DNA from: Alphaproteobacteria bacterium LSUCC0396
GTDB taxonomy: Bacteria > Pseudomonadota > Alphaproteobacteria > Puniceispirillales > Puniceispirillaceae
Assembly: GCA_041228345.1 (NCBI GenBank)
Contig: CP166131.1
Location: 1,853,001 to 1,917,000 of the forward strand
Direction: 5' to 3'
Length of the DNA stretch: 64,000 nt
Below the pieces are notes generated by a model. That model was not told the DNA's origin and did not search any database. It saw nothing but the letters and a program-made list of their open reading frames with translations. The translations under genes were made by a program, and so were the position numbers. Shown piece after piece: positions 20,428 through 29,810 of the stretch. Position 1 is the stretch's first letter; each line of letters begins with the position of its first letter.

Positions 20428-21148
20428 TGCCGGGTTCCTTTTTGCGACATGTTTGAACCGCCCGCCAGCGGCGGGTGATGATTGGCAACAGCGATAAAAT
20501 TCCAAGCCCTGCCAAGGGCAACAGAATCTGCGGGCTGGTTAAAACACTAAGATCAGGTGTCTTGCCGGCGGCGAGGATATGATCAAAACCGCGTCCAACC
20601 GAAATATAAACCGCACTACCCGGAATAATGCCAAGAAATGTTGCAATCAGAAACTGGGGCAAGGGCATACGGGTCAGGGCGGGCACAATATTAACCACCC
20701 AGAATGGTGCGGCTGGCACAAGGCGCAGCGCCAACAAATAGAAAAAGGCATTTTCGGAAAAGCCAGCTTCTAATTTGTTGAAAAACGCACCGGCGCGGCG
20801 GCGCAGCAGGTCACTTAATAGCGTACGCGCCGCCACAAAAACCAGCCCAGCACCGGTCGTTGCCGCACCAACCACAAGCAGAACGGCAGGCCAGCCAAAG
20901 ATCGCACCGCCGGCAAGGGTAAGCAGGCTTGCAATTGGCAGTGAAAACGCCACCGCCAGACTATAGGCGCAAAAATAGACAAGATAGCCAAGCCACAAAT
21001 GATCAATGCTAAGGGATTTGATGGCTTCATAATGTTGGCTAAGAAATTGCCAACTGATCACCTGATTAGCACCACTGGCGAAAAATCCAACTAATCCGGC
21101 ACTTAAAATCACCGGCAAGAGAAACCGTTTTGCAGATGATGTTCTCAT
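20414..21148 (-). CDS. TVP38/TMEM64 (DedA-like) membrane protein
   Basis: Integral membrane protein of the SNARE-associated/VTT family, 244 residues with about six helices. The core motif is FSLPIASLLTLAGGAIFGWPAVLLVVGAATTGAGLVFVAARTLL followed by the re-entrant segment RLVPAAPFWVVNIVPALTRMPLPQFLIATFLGIIPGSAVY. Such proteins are often paired with mercuric-reductase-like flavoproteins, as here. A role in membrane lipid handling is inferred from DedA relatives. Confidence 0.87.
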   Translation of the reverse strand: MRTSSAKRFLLPVILSAGLVGFFASGANQVISWQFLSQHYEAIKSLSIDHLWLGYLVYFCAYSLAVAFSLPIASLLTLAGGAIFGWPAVLLVVGAATTGAGLVFVAARTLLSDLLRRRAGAFFNKLEAGFSENAFFYLLALRLVPAAPFWVVNIVPALTRMPLPQFLIATFLGIIPGSAVYISVGRGFDHILAAGKTPDLSVLTSPQILLPLAGLGILSLLPIITRRWRAVQTCRKKEPGNEAD

Positions 21149-21406
21149 CTCTCATGCCTCAGCTTTTGCCGGGGGGCTTGCCATGAGTTCTGCCGGGCTT
21201 GTTTGAGTGGCATGGTGGTGATCCTATCATTGCTAGATTTCATCTTAAAAGCGGCCTATAAATTGAAACAAGTAAATTGGAACAATAAAACAGAAACAGC
21301 GCTTGGTATGGCCGCCAAACACCGGATTCATCGGCCATAAATATGCCATAACATGATGCGAGACATGTGATAGGTAATATCGGGGGCGTGAAATAGGGAT
21401 GCAGTC

Positions 21407-21634
21407 GTGAGTGGTGATCAGCAAACCGGCAAGACAGCCGCACAACAGGCCAAGCAGGATTCTGCTGACCGGTTAGCCAGGGCGTTGCGGGATAATTTAC
21501 ATCGCCGCAAAGCGCAGGCGCGCGCCCGTAAATCAACCGATGCAGGCTTGGCAAAAAACAGCCCTTTAATGAGTGATGATGAGGCGGCAAGACAGCCTAA
21601 TCATCGTGATTTAACCCCAAAAAGCAAAGGCTAG
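21407..21634 (+). CDS. Small basic protein upstream of murA
   Basis: A 75-residue hydrophilic protein with a GTG start and a weak GGGA site. The core ADRLARALRDNLHRRKAQARARK is strongly basic and helical; similar short proteins precede murA in other alphaproteobacteria, though I cannot name a family. It ends 7 bp before the murA ATG, so it is probably translated from the same message. Function is unknown. Confidence 0.6.
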   Translation: MSGDQQTGKTAAQQAKQDSADRLARALRDNLHRRKAQARARKSTDAGLAKNSPLMSDDEAARQPNHRDLTPKSKG

Positions 21635-21641
21635 CAGGCGC

Positions 21642-22898
21642 ATGGATGGTTTGGAAATTAACGGCGGTACAGCGCTTCGCGGTGACATTGTTATCAGCGG
21701 CGCAAAAAATGCGGCCTTGCCGTTGCTATGTCTTGGCTTGATGGGCAGCGCGCCATTGGTGCTGGAAAATATGCCTGAACTGGCAGATACGATTTCGATG
21801 GAGGGGTTGCTGCGTCATCATGGCGTTGATGTTACACGCAATGGTAATACCGTGACCATGCAGGGCGGGGCGACAAATTATGACGCCCCTTACGAGCTTG
21901 TCCGCAAAATGCGCGCATCGGTGCTGGTTCTGGGGCCATTATTGGCGCGTTACGGCGAGGCGCGGGTATCTTTGCCCGGTGGTTGCGCTATTGGCACGCG
22001 GCCGGTTGATCTTCATGTTCGCGCGATGCAGGCGCTTGGTGCGGTGGTCGAGCTTGCTGATGGCTATATTCAGGCACGCGCGCCTGGTGGGGTGAGCGGC
22101 GGACGGGTTGTGTTTCCGATGGTCTCAGTTGGTGCCACTGAAAATGCGCTTATGGCGGCGGCGCTGGCAAGGGGGCCAAGCGAGCTGGTGAACGCGGCGC
22201 GTGAGCCGGAAATTACTGACCTTGCAAACTGCCTCAATGCGATGGGTGCAAAAATTACCGGTCAGGGCACTGACACGATCATGATCGAGGGGGTTGATGG
22301 CCTGCATGCGGCAAATTATGCCGTGATGTCTGACCGGATCGAGGCCGGAACATTTGCCATTGCGGCGGCAATGACTGGCGGTGATTTGACCCTGAAACGG
22401 ACCAAGGCACGAACGCTTGATGCGTTGTTGATGGTGCTGCGCGAAACTGGCGCAACCGTAACCGAAACCGATGATACGATTAGGGTTGTTGCGAATGGCC
22501 GCCCGATTGCTGCGGATATCACCACTGATCCGTTCCCCGGATTTCCAACTGACTTGCAGGCGCAATTCATGGCGATGATGTGCATTGCCGATGGCTCGTC
22601 ACGTATTTCTGAAACAATTTTTGAAAACCGTTTTATGCATGTTCCTGAATTGCTGCGCATGGGTGCTGATATTCAGGTTGATGGTGGCATTGCGATGGTG
22701 CGGGGGCGAAATGCGTTAACCCCGGCGCCGGTTATGGCGACCGATTTGCGAGCGTCGGTTTCGCTGGTGCTGGCGGCGTTGACGATTGAGGGGACAAGCC
22801 AGATAAGCCGCATCTATCATCTTGATCGTGGCTATAGCCGGCTTGAGGAAAAGCTTGGCAATTGCGGTGCGCAGCTGCGCCGTATCAAGGTGGCATAA
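21642..22898 (+). CDS. murA: UDP-N-acetylglucosamine 1-carboxyvinyltransferase
   Basis: First committed enzyme of peptidoglycan synthesis, transferring enolpyruvate from PEP to UDP-GlcNAc in the cytoplasm. The 418-residue length is normal. The opening INGGTALRGDIVISGAKNAALP, the Cys-bearing loop LPGGCAIGTRPVDLH (fosfomycin-sensitive Cys form), DRIEAGTFAIAAAMTGGD and FPTDLQAQFMAMM are all family signatures. It is followed closely by a DUF2948 gene and hisD in the same direction. Confidence 0.97.
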   Translation: MDGLEINGGTALRGDIVISGAKNAALPLLCLGLMGSAPLVLENMPELADTISMEGLLRHHGVDVTRNGNTVTMQGGATNYDAPYELVRKMRASVLVLGPLLARYGEARVSLPGGCAIGTRPVDLHVRAMQALGAVVELADGYIQARAPGGVSGGRVVFPMVSVGATENALMAAALARGPSELVNAAREPEITDLANCLNAMGAKITGQGTDTIMIEGVDGLHAANYAVMSDRIEAGTFAIAAAMTGGDLTLKRTKARTLDALLMVLRETGATVTETDDTIRVVANGRPIAADITTDPFPGFPTDLQAQFMAMMCIADGSSRISETIFENRFMHVPELLRMGADIQVDGGIAMVRGRNALTPAPVMATDLRASVSLVLAALTIEGTSQISRIYHLDRGYSRLEEKLGNCGAQLRRIKVA

Positions 22899-22900
22899 AC

Positions 22901-23374
22901 ATGTATAATCCGGATGGCCAACTTCGCCTTTTGGCGCGTGATGGTGATGATGTTGCGGTGGTGTCTGCATTATTGCAGGATGCGATCATTCCCGGCGCTG
23001 ACATGGAATATAACCACAAGAACAATCAGTTTATTATTGTTGCAAACCGGTTTTGTTGGGAAATCCCGCCGCTTGCTGGGGTGACAAGCAGTGCTGGCAG
23101 GCCGGTTCATGAACGCCGTCTCTGCGGTGTGCGGATTGGCAATGTTACGGCGGTACAGCATTATAACTGGCCCCAGATGCGGCAAGATACGCTGTTCAAC
23201 CTGCTTGCGCTTCGCCATGTGGATATGGCAGAACAGGCAGAGAAAAGAACCGGTCTCCAATTTGAGTTTTCGGGTGGTTCAAGCCTCCGGCTAACAACGG
23301 ACAGGATCGATATTACGCTTGCTGATCTTGATGCGGGTCACCCGACAAGTCTGCAGCCGGCGCATGATGTTTAG
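22901..23374 (+). CDS. DUF2948 family protein
   Basis: A 157-residue protein of unknown function conserved in alphaproteobacteria, normally placed between murA and hisD as here. Visible family features are LRLLARDGDDVAVVSALLQDAII, NRFCWE, ERRLCGVRIGNVTAVQ, LFNLLALR and the final FSGGSSLRLTTDRIDITLADLD. The ATG at 22901 follows the murA stop by two bases, pointing to coupled translation. Confidence 0.85.
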   Translation: MYNPDGQLRLLARDGDDVAVVSALLQDAIIPGADMEYNHKNNQFIIVANRFCWEIPPLAGVTSSAGRPVHERRLCGVRIGNVTAVQHYNWPQMRQDTLFNLLALRHVDMAEQAEKRTGLQFEFSGGSSLRLTTDRIDITLADLDAGHPTSLQPAHDV

Positions 23375-23411
23375 GGCGGCCCGCTGGGCGCTGGTGAAGT
23401 AGGATTAGGTA

Positions 23412-24707
23412 ATGGCTCAAAGGCTGGATTTTCGTTCCGCAGATTTTGCTGCGGATTTTGACGCGCTGCTGTCGGGCAAGCGCGAGCAAGATAGTGACGT
23501 GCATGATGCTGTTGCCAAAATCATTGCTGATGTGCGCGCGAATGGCGATCCGGCAGTGCTGGCGCTAACGGCACAATTTGATAATCTCAAAGCTGAAACA
23601 ATGGCCGAGCTAGCGGTCGGTCAAGATGAAATGGCCGCAGCGTTGGACGGGCTTTTGCCGGAACTGCGCGACGCGCTTGAGCTTGCGGCAGATCGTATCC
23701 GCAAGTTCCATGAACGGCAGTTGCCGCAAGATTTCACCTATGAGGACGAGGTCGGGGTCAAGCTTGGTATGCGCTTTGCGCCGGTAGATGCTGCCGGGCT
23801 TTATGTTCCGGGCGGCAAAGCGGCCTATCCGTCATCAGTATTGATGAATGCTATTCCAGCACTGGTTGCTGGTGTTGAACGGCGGGTTATGGTTGTGCCA
23901 GCGCGTGATGGCGAGGTTAACCCGCTGGTTTTGGCAGCGGCCGCGCTTGCCGGTGTCAGCGAGGTCTGGAAAATTGGCGGTGCGCAGGCGGTTGCCGCGC
24001 TTGCCTATGGAACCCAGACGATTGGTCAGGTTGATAAGATTGTGGGGCCGGGCAATGCGTTTGTTGCCGCGGCAAAGCGTCAGGTCTTTGGGCAAGTGGG
24101 TATTGATAGTATCGCTGGCCCGTCCGAAATTCTGGTGGTCGCTGATGCGCATAATGATCCAAACTGGATTGCCGCCGATTTACTGTCGCAGGCCGAACAT
24201 GACGAAGCGGCACAATCAATTCTAATCACCGATGATGCAGCATTTGCCGATGATGTTGCAACGGCCGTCGAGGCGATGCTGCCACAATTGGAGCGTGCCG
24301 CGGTTGCGGGTCAATCTTGGGCTGATAATGGTGCCATTATTACCGTGCCATCAATGGATGAAATGCCGGCGCTGGCCAACCGCATTGCCGCCGAGCACCT
24401 TGAACTGGCGCTTGATAATGCGGCTAGCTGGTCGGAAAAGATCCGGCACGCCGGCGCGATGTTCCTTGGCCGCTATACGCCCGAAGCGATTGGCGATTAT
24501 GTGGCCGGGCCGAACCATGTTCTGCCAACCGCGCGAACCGCACGGTTTTCATCCGGCCTCGGTGTTGCCGATTTTATGAAGCGTACAACGATGGTGGCTT
24601 GTGATGCTGATGGGTTTGCGGCCATTGCGCCATCAGGTGTTGCATTGGCGAATGCCGAAGGGCTTGGGGCGCATGCTTTATCCATGCGTATCCGAATGAA
24701 CCGATAG
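23412..24707 (+). CDS. hisD: Histidinol dehydrogenase
   Basis: Zn- and NAD-dependent enzyme that oxidises histidinol to histidine in the last two steps of histidine synthesis. The 431-residue protein contains YVPGGKAAYPSSVLMNAIPA, KIGGAQAVAALAYGT, VDKIVGPGNAFVAAAKRQVFG, IDSIAGPSEILVVAD, LSQAEHDEAAQSILIT and ANRIAAEHLEL. The Zn ligands Gln and His of the AQAEHD-type motif (here SQAEHD) and the catalytic Glu/His of AAEHLE are intact. Confidence 0.96.
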   Translation: MAQRLDFRSADFAADFDALLSGKREQDSDVHDAVAKIIADVRANGDPAVLALTAQFDNLKAETMAELAVGQDEMAAALDGLLPELRDALELAADRIRKFHERQLPQDFTYEDEVGVKLGMRFAPVDAAGLYVPGGKAAYPSSVLMNAIPALVAGVERRVMVVPARDGEVNPLVLAAAALAGVSEVWKIGGAQAVAALAYGTQTIGQVDKIVGPGNAFVAAAKRQVFGQVGIDSIAGPSEILVVADAHNDPNWIAADLLSQAEHDEAAQSILITDDAAFADDVATAVEAMLPQLERAAVAGQSWADNGAIITVPSMDEMPALANRIAAEHLELALDNAASWSEKIRHAGAMFLGRYTPEAIGDYVAGPNHVLPTARTARFSSGLGVADFMKRTTMVACDADGFAAIAPSGVALANAEGLGAHALSMRIRMNR

Positions 24708-24714
24708 GGATGTG

Positions 24715-25200
24715 ATGGCTTCGGACGGGGATCAAAAAGACCAAGACCGGCTCGTGAAGATTGATTTGGACGATGCTGGCAAACCCCGTCGGTCAGCCGA
24801 GGCTGAACAGGAACGCGCCATCGCGATCTATGATATTCTTGAAGATAATATGTTCCGCCTTGATGGGCAGTCCGGCCCCTATCATCTGCATCTTCGCCTT
24901 GAGGGGCGGCATGTCCATTTTGATATTCGCGAGGCCAATGACACACCCCTAATCCAGTTTTTTATGGCGATGGGGCCGCTGCGCAGTGTCATGCGCGATT
25001 ATTTCCATGTTTGCGATACCTATTATGATGCTATCCGGACGAAGTCGCCGTCACAGATTCAGGCTATCGATATGGGGCGGCGCGCGCTCCATAACGAAGG
25101 ATCAGAATTGTTGCAAGCCCGCCTTGAAGGCAAGGTGGAAACAGATTTTCAAACTGCGCGGCGCTTATTCACGTTGATTTGTGTTTTGCAAAGCCACTAG
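24715..25200 (+). CDS. UPF0262 family protein
   Basis: A 161-residue protein of the alphaproteobacterial UPF0262 family, function unknown. Conserved parts are the acidic opening, ERAIAIYDILEDNMF, GPYHLHLRLEGRHVHFDIR, MGPLRSVMRDYFHVCDTYYDAIR and AIDMGRRALHNEGSELL. The neighbourhood hisD, UPF0262, low-molecular-weight phosphatase and infA is conserved in the class. The ATG at 24715 is preferred over the GTG three bases earlier. Confidence 0.86.
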   Translation: MASDGDQKDQDRLVKIDLDDAGKPRRSAEAEQERAIAIYDILEDNMFRLDGQSGPYHLHLRLEGRHVHFDIREANDTPLIQFFMAMGPLRSVMRDYFHVCDTYYDAIRTKSPSQIQAIDMGRRALHNEGSELLQARLEGKVETDFQTARRLFTLICVLQSH

Positions 25201-25216
25201 GGGGCAATGACCTGAG

Positions 25217-25699
25217 ATGACTGTTGAAACATCAAAAGCCGATGCTGACCAGCCCAAGAAAAAGGGCGTGGGGGCTATCTTATTCGCCTGTAATCTCAAT
25301 GCGGTTCGCTCTGCGATGGCTGAAGCTATGGTGAAGGTAACCTTTCCGGGGCAAATTTTTGTTGATTCTTGCGGCGTTGCGCCCGGCAACCCCGACGGGT
25401 TCGCCATTGCGGTCATGGCCGAAATCGGCATTGATATGGGGGCGCATCAACCCAAATCCTTTGATGATCTGGATTCTGAATTTTACGATGTCATCATATC
25501 CTTTTCACCAGAAGCGCACGCCGCTGCAATGGAACTGACCCAGAGCATGGATTGTGAGACATTATATTGGCCGGTTGATAATCTTGCCGAATTAACGGGG
25601 TCGCGTGAGGAGCGTTTGCGCGCCTATCGTCATGTCCGTGATGACATTCAGGCCAAGCTAGAAAATTATCTAAATAAATCAATCGCAGTAAAAACTTGA
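25217..25699 (+). CDS. Low-molecular-weight phosphatase-like protein
   Basis: A 160-residue protein of the low-molecular-weight tyrosine phosphatase/arsenate reductase fold. The P-loop C-x5-R-S is seen as CNLNAVRS (about 27-34), followed by FVDSCGVAPGNPDGFAIAVMAEIGIDMGAHQPKSFDDL, where arsenate reductases carry a second Cys and phosphatases a similar spacing. The usual C-terminal DP acid loop is not obvious (WPVDNL may replace it). The biological substrate is unknown. It sits in the hisD-infA cluster. Confidence 0.78.
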   Translation: MTVETSKADADQPKKKGVGAILFACNLNAVRSAMAEAMVKVTFPGQIFVDSCGVAPGNPDGFAIAVMAEIGIDMGAHQPKSFDDLDSEFYDVIISFSPEAHAAAMELTQSMDCETLYWPVDNLAELTGSREERLRAYRHVRDDIQAKLENYLNKSIAVKT

Positions 25700-25757
25700 C
25701 CTTTTAGCCAAATTTGCGCATTCCTATGGCTCAATTTGATAAGATGGAAAGGCACAC

Positions 25758-25976
25758 ATGGCCAAGGAAGGCGTAATCGAGTTTTCAGGAACGGTAGCAG
25801 AATTGCTGCCAAACGCTATGTTTCGCGTCAAACTCGACAATGATCACGAGGTACTTGCTCATACGAGTGGCAAGATGAGAAAAAACCGCATTCGGGTGCT
25901 TGCTGGTGACCGCGTCAATGTCGAAATGACGCCTTATGACCTTAGCAAAGGCCGCATTACTTTCAGGTTCAAGTAA
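25758..25976 (+). CDS. infA: Translation initiation factor IF-1
   Basis: A 72-residue OB-fold protein binding the ribosomal A site during initiation. The sequence [69 protein letters not shown] is unmistakable. A GGAA-type ribosome site precedes the ATG. Confidence 0.97.
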   Translation: MAKEGVIEFSGTVAELLPNAMFRVKLDNDHEVLAHTSGKMRKNRIRVLAGDRVNVEMTPYDLSKGRITFRFK

Positions 25977-26158
25977 CGGATAGGTTTTTGTAACAAAACC
26001 GCCCAGCCATGCCATTTAGGTGCCTGCATATGGCCCTTTGGTTGACATAACAATTTTTATGGCAATTCTTATGGCAGTCCTTTCGGTCGTTTTTAGTGCC
26101 GTCTTTTGATAATCTTCGGGCCTAGTCGTTACCTTAGGCGAGCAGGAGCAAGAGCGGC

Positions 26159-26803
26159 GTGCCAAACAAAAATCACCACCAAAACCAACAGCTTATTTTG
26201 GCCTCAGCATCGCCGCGGCGGCTGGATTTATTGGCGCAAATTCAGCTTATCCCTGATCAGGTTCTGCCCGCCAATATTGACGAAACCCCGCTAAAGGGTG
26301 AGCGGCCGGCAGATTATGCGCTGCGCATGGCGTGCCAGAAGGCGCATCATATTGTTACGGCGATAGAGCCAAAATTATCAACTGCCTTTGTGCTGGCCGG
26401 TGATACGGTGGTTGCTGCTGGACAGCGCATTCTGCCAAAGGCCGAAACTGAACAGCAGGTGCGCGCCTGTCTGGCCATCTTGTCGGGTCGCCGTCACCGC
26501 GTTTATGGTGGTATCGCGCTGCGGTTACCGGACGGCCAGCAGCGGCAGCGGCTGGTGATGAGCCATGTGCGGTTTCGGCGGCTTTCGGCGGCTGATATTG
26601 ATCACTACATTGAGCATGGTGACTGGCAGGGCAAGGCTGGCGGTTATGCGATTCAAGGTATGGCGGCGCGATTTATTCGTTCGATAGACGGTAGCTATTC
26701 CAATATTGTTGGGTTTAGTCTTTATGATATTGCGGCGATGCTTGACGCAGCAGGCTGGCAAAATCCGGGGCAAAAACACCCTCCATCTCCCCTAGCTGAG
26801 TAG
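26159..26803 (+). CDS. maf: Maf family nucleoside triphosphate pyrophosphatase
   Basis: House-cleaning nucleotide pyrophosphatase of the Maf/YhdE group, 214 residues. The diagnostic opening LILASASPRRLDLLAQI is followed by DETPLKGERPADYALRMACQKA, VLAGDTVVAAGQRILPKAE, LSGRRHRVYGGIAL and GKAGGYAIQGMAARFIRSIDGSYSNIVGFSLYD. The start is a GTG at 26159 that lies right before the conserved opening. It is followed by an RNase E/G-like gene and yacG, a common alphaproteobacterial order. Confidence 0.92.
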   Translation: MPNKNHHQNQQLILASASPRRLDLLAQIQLIPDQVLPANIDETPLKGERPADYALRMACQKAHHIVTAIEPKLSTAFVLAGDTVVAAGQRILPKAETEQQVRACLAILSGRRHRVYGGIALRLPDGQQRQRLVMSHVRFRRLSAADIDHYIEHGDWQGKAGGYAIQGMAARFIRSIDGSYSNIVGFSLYDIAAMLDAAGWQNPGQKHPPSPLAE

Positions 26804-26814
26804 GGCCGCTAGTG

Positions 26815-28083
26815 ATGCGCAGCCTTGCCGTTAAAAAGCTATATCTTGAAACCGCCCCGGGTCAGACGCGGCTTGGGTTTTTTGGGTCTGATGACCGCCT
26901 TCTTGATGTGTGGTTCGACGCGTGGCATCGTCCCAATCTGATGGAAACCGTCCATAATGTTCGTATCGAGCGGGTATTTGCCAGCCAGAATCGCGCGACC
27001 GCAACGCTTGCTGATGGTGTGGCAATAAGCATCCGGCTGCGTAAATCAGATGCTAGTCTTGTAAAGGTGGGCAGAATTTTGCCGGTCACCATCATCGCTG
27101 CCCCGCGGCATGGCAAGCCCTGGCAGGCGATGCTTGGTGCGCGCTTGGCCTCAGCTGGTATGATCCTTCTTGTTGGTGTGGCTGACGGTGCCAGCAACAT
27201 TGCGCTTTCAAACAATATTCCCAGCGAGGACCGCGCTGGCCTCACGGCGCGTTTGTTGGCGGAGGCGGGCTCAAAATTGCCATCAGGCTTTGGGGTGATT
27301 CTGCGGCGCGGCGGCAGCAAGCTAACCGATTTTACCGCGCCAGTATCACAGCTTCTTAAACAGTGGCAGGATCATGCTAATCCCATAGTCGCAGATCAAA
27401 CCGGCTGTATTTATGATAGCGGCGGTTTGCTGGAGCGGGCGCGGCGTCTTTTTGGTGATCTTCCGCTGATTGACGATCCGGCAGAGGCCGCCACGATCTC
27501 GGCATTGCTGGATGATGAAATTGCTGCCGCCTGCCAGCCAAAGACGGCGCTTTCGTGCGGCGGTAACCTATGGTGTGCGCAATCGCACGCCTTATGGTCG
27601 ATTGATCTTGATGGTAATGGCGTGACTGATTTTGACCGTGTGTTCAGCGAAGCGGCGATTGAGATACCCCGGCAAATGCGGCTTCGTGCTATGTCGGGCC
27701 CTGTGCTGGTTGATTTGCCGCGCCTTGCACCGGCAAAAGTTAAAAAATTTCGTCGCGCGCTTGAGACTGCGCTTGGTGATGATCCGCGCCAGCCAGATTG
27801 TCTGGGCATGACCCGCGGCGGATTGCTGGAATTGCAGGTCCCACATGGCGAGATGGCGCTCCATGCGGTGATGCAGGAACAGCCGGCACAAGATGCGCTT
27901 GCAGGGTTACGTTTAGTCATGCAGCAGCCGCCATTTAAGCCGGTTAAACTGGCGGTTAGCCGTGCTATGGCGGCGTGGCTTGAGGGGGTGGGGCGGCCCG
28001 CGCTCGATCACCTTGACAGACAGGTTCAGCTTGTTGTCTGGTCGGATGATACGCATAATCAGAGCGCGCATATTCTTGGCTAA
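26815..28083 (+). CDS. Ribonuclease E/G family protein (short, no Zn-link)
   Basis: Homologue of RNase G/E, endoribonucleases of RNA processing, 422 residues. The S1-like part is at the N-terminus (VHNVRIERVFASQNRATATLADGVAISIRLRKSD), and the catalytic half is marked by GGNLWCAQSHALWSIDLDGNG, where the metal-binding Asp is kept, VLVDLPRL and LGMTRGGLLELQVP. The Zn-link motif CPxCxG and the thumb-like C-terminus of RNase E/G are missing, and the family's ID-V-N-S-G loop is changed to IDLDGNG. Activity as an RNase is therefore likely but not certain. Confidence 0.8.
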   Translation: MRSLAVKKLYLETAPGQTRLGFFGSDDRLLDVWFDAWHRPNLMETVHNVRIERVFASQNRATATLADGVAISIRLRKSDASLVKVGRILPVTIIAAPRHGKPWQAMLGARLASAGMILLVGVADGASNIALSNNIPSEDRAGLTARLLAEAGSKLPSGFGVILRRGGSKLTDFTAPVSQLLKQWQDHANPIVADQTGCIYDSGGLLERARRLFGDLPLIDDPAEAATISALLDDEIAAACQPKTALSCGGNLWCAQSHALWSIDLDGNGVTDFDRVFSEAAIEIPRQMRLRAMSGPVLVDLPRLAPAKVKKFRRALETALGDDPRQPDCLGMTRGGLLELQVPHGEMALHAVMQEQPAQDALAGLRLVMQQPPFKPVKLAVSRAMAAWLEGVGRPALDHLDRQVQLVVWSDDTHNQSAHILG

Positions 28084-28093
28084 ATGGCGGTAG

Positions 28094-28342
28094 ATGATGA
28101 GTGACATGGATAATGACCAGCAATCGGCACTGGCAAAAAAGCTGCCAAAATGCCCGACTTGTGGAGCCCCAGCCGATTCCAAGGCACGGCCGTTTTGCTC
28201 GTCGCGCTGCGCTGATATCGACCTAGGTCACTGGTTTCAGGGAAAATATGCGATTCCGGCGGTTGATGCGGCCGATGACACGATTATCGAGGCGTTGCGG
28301 GCGACTGGTGATCTGCCGGTTTCAGATGATGGAGAGAGCTAA
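28094..28342 (+). CDS. yacG: DNA gyrase inhibitor YacG
   Basis: Small zinc protein that binds GyrB, 82 residues. Four Cys ligands appear as CPTCG (about 19-22) and FCSSRCADIDLGHWFQGKYAIP. The acidic C-terminal tail is typical. It closes the infA-maf-RNase-yacG run. Confidence 0.92.
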   Translation: MMSDMDNDQQSALAKKLPKCPTCGAPADSKARPFCSSRCADIDLGHWFQGKYAIPAVDAADDTIIEALRATGDLPVSDDGES

Positions 28343-28524
28343 TTCCTTTATCGCCGTTTAACAAATCTAGACATTGGTTTTTTGAGTGAATTCAGACTGG
28401 ACAGCAGCAAGCCAAGCGGCTATATCCGTCTGGTCGGGTGCGCACCGCGTTAGTTTCTGGGTAACGGAAAATGGGTGAGGCAGCGGCTGACCATAAAAGC
28501 GGTACATTCCTCGTCCGCAAAGAT

Positions 28525-28584
<60 letters not shown>

Positions 28585-28600
<16 letters not shown>

Positions 28601-28660
28601 CTTTTTCTCTTACATCACTGAAATATAAGCGTTTATCGTGCTAACAGCTCTGGTGACGCT
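28585..28660 (+). repeat. 76-bp inverted repeat, left copy (att-like)
   Basis: Covers the last 16 bases of tRNA-Phe, 60 bases of flank and the non-native start region of the integrase frame. It is the exact reverse complement of 30133-30208; identity ends at 28584/30209 on the outer side and 28661/30132 on the inner side. Confidence 0.9.
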
Positions 28661-28664
28661 CAAA

Positions 28665-29807
28665 ATGACGTACAAAACACGCCCATCACATTTACGTAAT
28701 CGCGATGGCATTTATCACTTTATCCGCCGTATTCCGGCCGACCTTCAAAGCCATTACCGGTCTGACCGCATTTGCTTAAGCCTCAGAACTAAATCTGCAC
28801 CCGCAGCATCTCGGGCTGCTGGCTCAATCTCTCAACGGCTCGATGACTACTGGTCTGGCCTACTTTTGCAAAAAATGGATGTTCCCGCCATTCACCTTCT
28901 TATCGGCAATAATGATGATGCAAAGCACGACAGCCCAACATTAAAGGAGGCGGTTGAGGTGTATTTGCTTTTGAAGGGTGACGCTACTAATCCAGTCTTC
29001 GCAAGAACAGCAAGACGGAATGGCCGCTATGTGATTGAAGCCCTTGGCAACAGGCCTATTACTGCTTACTCGTCTGCGGATGCGGCTAAGTTCCGAGATT
29101 ACCTATTTGAAAATAGCCTCAGTTTAGGCAGTGTGAGGCGAATATTTGGCTCAGTCAGGTCAATTATAAACCTTGTTATGCGAGAGCAAGGCATTGAAGG
29201 TACCAATGCCTTTGCGAGAACTTATATGCCCCAAAGGTATGACCAAAAGGAAAGACAGCCTATTCCTTCGGCTGCGCTCTTGGTACTTCAGCAGAATTGC
29301 AAGGATAAAGACGATGAAGCCCGCTGGTTAATTGCGCTTATTAGCGACACGGGGATGCGGCTAGCAGAGGCTGCTGGGCTGGCAATGAATGATATTTGTC
29401 TTGATGAAGAACTACCTCACATTTCTATCCGAACGCACTCTTGGCGAAGGTTAAAAACAAGAAGCAGTGAGCGTGTAGTTCCGCTCGTTGGTGCATCGCT
29501 ATGGGCGGCAAAGCGCCTGCATCAGAGGGGCGGCGCATTTGCCTTCCCGCGTTATTGTAATGAGCAAGGGTGCAATGCAAATTCAGCGAGTGCTGCATTA
29601 AATAAGTGGATGAAAGGGGTCGTTGGCAATGAATATGTTATCCACGGCCTTCGACACAGTCTACGAGACAGGCTTAGGGCAGTAGAATGTCCATCGGATA
29701 TAACTGACCAGATAGGTGGCTGGACGACAGAGGGTGTGGGCCACGGCTATGGCAGGGGTTATAATTTGGAGGTTATGGCCAAGTGGATGCGAAAAATTGA
29801 GGCGTGA
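28665..29807 (+). CDS. Tyrosine recombinase/integrase
   Basis: Site-specific integrase of the phage/genomic-island type, about 380 residues. The N-terminal arm SHLRNRDGIYHFIRRIPADLQSHY is typical of island integrases. The catalytic residues are visible: Arg in ISDTGMRLAEAAGL, a Lys-containing beta-hairpin region, HGLRHSLRDR (H-x-x-R), the Trp in QIGGWTTEGVGHGYG and the nucleophile Tyr of GYGRGY. I start at the ATG at 28665; the longer frame from 28638 begins inside the inverted repeat (MLTALVTL) and shares that N-terminus with the opposite-strand DUF1330 frame only because of the repeat. Location directly after tRNA-Phe supports island mobility. Confidence 0.9.
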   Translation: MTYKTRPSHLRNRDGIYHFIRRIPADLQSHYRSDRICLSLRTKSAPAASRAAGSISQRLDDYWSGLLLQKMDVPAIHLLIGNNDDAKHDSPTLKEAVEVYLLLKGDATNPVFARTARRNGRYVIEALGNRPITAYSSADAAKFRDYLFENSLSLGSVRRIFGSVRSIINLVMREQGIEGTNAFARTYMPQRYDQKERQPIPSAALLVLQQNCKDKDDEARWLIALISDTGMRLAEAAGLAMNDICLDEELPHISIRTHSWRRLKTRSSERVVPLVGASLWAAKRLHQRGGAFAFPRYCNEQGCNANSASAALNKWMKGVVGNEYVIHGLRHSLRDRLRAVECPSDITDQIGGWTTEGVGHGYGRGYNLEVMAKWMRKIEA

Positions 29808-29810
29808 GTT

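Noticed and set aside
28638-28664. N-terminal MLTALVTL of the integrase frame
   Set aside because: It is encoded by the inverted repeat and also appears in the DUF1330 frame, so it reflects the repeat rather than protein homology.
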